Below are positions 62,946-64,000 of a DNA stretch of 64,000 nt, piece by piece. A program made the position numbers and the translations under genes. The notes beneath the pieces were generated by a model that was given only the letters and a program-made list of their open reading frames with translations, did not search any database and was not told the DNA's origin. Origin of the DNA: Acuticoccus kalidii (GTDB taxonomy: Bacteria; Pseudomonadota; Alphaproteobacteria; Rhizobiales; Amorphaceae); contig NZ_JAKGCS010000036.1 of the NCBI RefSeq assembly GCF_021556395.1, positions 682,001-746,000 on the forward strand, given 5' to 3'. Positions within the stretch are counted from its first letter, which is position 1. Each line of letters starts with the position of its first letter.

Positions 62946-63952
62946 GTGTAGCCGAGCAACGGGCGTCGAGCCCCCTTCCTCTGACGATCGAGGACGTGGA
63001 GGCGGCCGCCGCGCGCATCGCGCCGATGGCGGTCCGTACCCCGCTTTTGTCGAGCGTGGCGCTCGACATGGCGACGGGGGCCGAGGTCTTCGTCAAGGCG
63101 GAGTGCTTGCAGCGCACCGGCTCGTTCAAGTTCCGCGGCGCCTATAACCGCCTCGCGATGATCCCGGACGCGGACCGCGCGCGGGGCGTCGTCGCCTGCT
63201 CGTCGGGCAACCACGCGCAAGGCGTCGCCGAGGCGGCCCGCCTCTTCGGCGTTCCGGCGACGATCGTGATGCCGAACGACGCGCCGGTCATCAAGCGGGC
63301 GCGCACCGAGCGTTCCGGCGCGGTGGTGGTCCCCTATGACCGCGTGACGGAGGACCGTCTCGCCATCGCCCACGAGATCGCCGAGCGGACGGGCGCGACC
63401 TTCATCCATCCCTATGACGATCCGGGCGTGATGGCCGGGCAGGGGACGATCGGCCTCGAAATCGCCGAGGATCTCGCCGCGAAGGGCATCGTCGCCAACC
63501 GCGTGATCGCGCCGGTGAGCGGGGGCGGGCTGATCGCGGGCATCGCGACCGCGATGAGCGAGCGGATGCCGGGCATCATTTGCCAGCCCGCCGAGCCGGC
63601 GGGATTCGACGATCTGACGCGCTCGCTGGAGGCCGGGGAACGGGTCGCCAACACGGCGCGGTCGGGCTCGATCGCGGACGCGCTCCTCGCCGATATGCCG
63701 GGAGTGAACACCTTCGCCGTCCATCAGCGCCTGTTGCGGCCGGGCTTTGCGATCCCGGATGAGGCGATGTTGCGGGCGATGGGGTTCGCGATCAACGAGC
63801 TCAAGGTCGTCGGCGAGCCGGGCGGCTCCGTCGCGCTCGCCGCCCTCCTCGAAGGGCTGGTCGACGTGAAGGGGGAGACGGTGGTCGTCGTCCTCTCCGG
63901 CGGCAATGCCGATCCCGCCCACATCAAGGCCGCGCTCGACGCGGCCGCCTGA
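62942..63952 (+). CDS. Threonine dehydratase-like PLP enzyme
   Basis: A 336-residue fold-type II PLP enzyme: PLP Lys K63 in TGSFKFRGAYN, SSGNHAQGVA (cofactor carboxyl loop), phosphate loop SGGGLIAGI and C-terminal VVLSGGNADP. It lacks the regulatory ACT domain of long IlvA, so it is a short catabolic threonine/serine dehydratase or a serine racemase relative. It begins inside the cpdA stop (ATGA). Confidence 0.85.
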   Translation: MSVAEQRASSPLPLTIEDVEAAAARIAPMAVRTPLLSSVALDMATGAEVFVKAECLQRTGSFKFRGAYNRLAMIPDADRARGVVACSSGNHAQGVAEAARLFGVPATIVMPNDAPVIKRARTERSGAVVVPYDRVTEDRLAIAHEIAERTGATFIHPYDDPGVMAGQGTIGLEIAEDLAAKGIVANRVIAPVSGGGLIAGIATAMSERMPGIICQPAEPAGFDDLTRSLEAGERVANTARSGSIADALLADMPGVNTFAVHQRLLRPGFAIPDEAMLRAMGFAINELKVVGEPGGSVALAALLEGLVDVKGETVVVVLSGGNADPAHIKAALDAAA

Positions 63953-63961
63953 ACGAGCGAC

Positions 63962-63991
63962 GCGCCGGATCCCCTGAAACGGGGCCGGCGC
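63962..63991 (+). terminator. Hairpin after the threonine dehydratase gene
   Basis: GCGCCGG-(AT)-CCCC pairs with GGGG-CCGGCGC around a six-base loop. No T-run is visible before the window ends, so terminator function is uncertain. Confidence 0.45.
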
Positions 63992-64000
63992 GGCGTCGTC

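Overview
The window is GC-rich, tightly packed bacterial chromosome, with genes on both strands, many ATGA/GTGA start-stop overlaps and frequent GTG/TTG starts. Gene content points to an alphaproteobacterium, most likely Hyphomicrobiales (Rhizobiales)-like: a Usg-family protein, an F1-ATPase zeta-type (DUF1476) inhibitor, an Aap-type general amino acid importer with the SBP-permease-permease-ATPase order, purC-purS-purQ, a NanR/FadR-type regulator and a sulfolipid synthase. No rRNA, tRNA, insertion sequence, phage or CRISPR array was recognised.

Layout. 1-3.9 kb: the end of a YihY/BrkB membrane protein, usg, a tandem pair of membrane PH-domain proteins, a tandem pair of small methyltransferases and a zinc-ribbon membrane protein. 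4-14.7 kb: a secreted protein with a peptidoglycan-binding-like tail, ghrA, then housekeeping genes def, fmt, truA, mtnP and apt; on the other strand an SH3-like protein, a TrmH-type RNA methyltransferase, uup, and a stand-alone EAL protein. 14.8-32.4 kb: a sugar-catabolic region centred on a NanR-like regulator. To its left, transcribed away, is an ABC sugar importer whose ATPase and one permease are fused in one 822-residue protein. To its right is a translationally coupled operon that I read as the oxidative D-apiose pathway, followed by a second ABC importer and an SDR dehydrogenase. 32.4-36.7 kb: a TRAP importer divergent from an SMP-30-type lactonase. 36.8-38.5 kb: purQ, purS, purC. 38.7-50 kb: zeta-type ATPase inhibitor, a membrane protein, a MipA/OmpV outer-membrane protein, UDP-sulfoquinovose synthase, ManC, a glycosyltransferase, a very long two-part ORF of unknown function and a metallophosphatase. 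50.2-57.8 kb: a TSUP transporter, an iron-type ABC permease without partners, and aapJQMP. 57.9-64 kb: metC, a LAB_N/GT2/ArnT-like lipid glycosylation group, a CpdA-like phosphodiesterase and a threonine dehydratase-like enzyme.

How the central genes work together (inference from family identity and order; the chemistry is established for these families). Apiose enters by an ABC importer. A Gfo/Idh/MocA dehydrogenase makes apionolactone, ApnL opens it to apionate, ApnO converts apionate to 3-oxo-isoapionate, an OiaK-type DUF1537 kinase phosphorylates it, and a RuBisCO-like protein cleaves it, giving 3-phosphoglycerate plus glycolate if it is OiaX. The two promoters flanking the regulator share a 19-bp element (16 of 19 identical) that contains GGTATA, the hexamer known for E. 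coli NanR, placed over a perfect TATAAT -10 box in both. This suggests that the left importer belongs to the same regulon, the most interesting new inference in the window.
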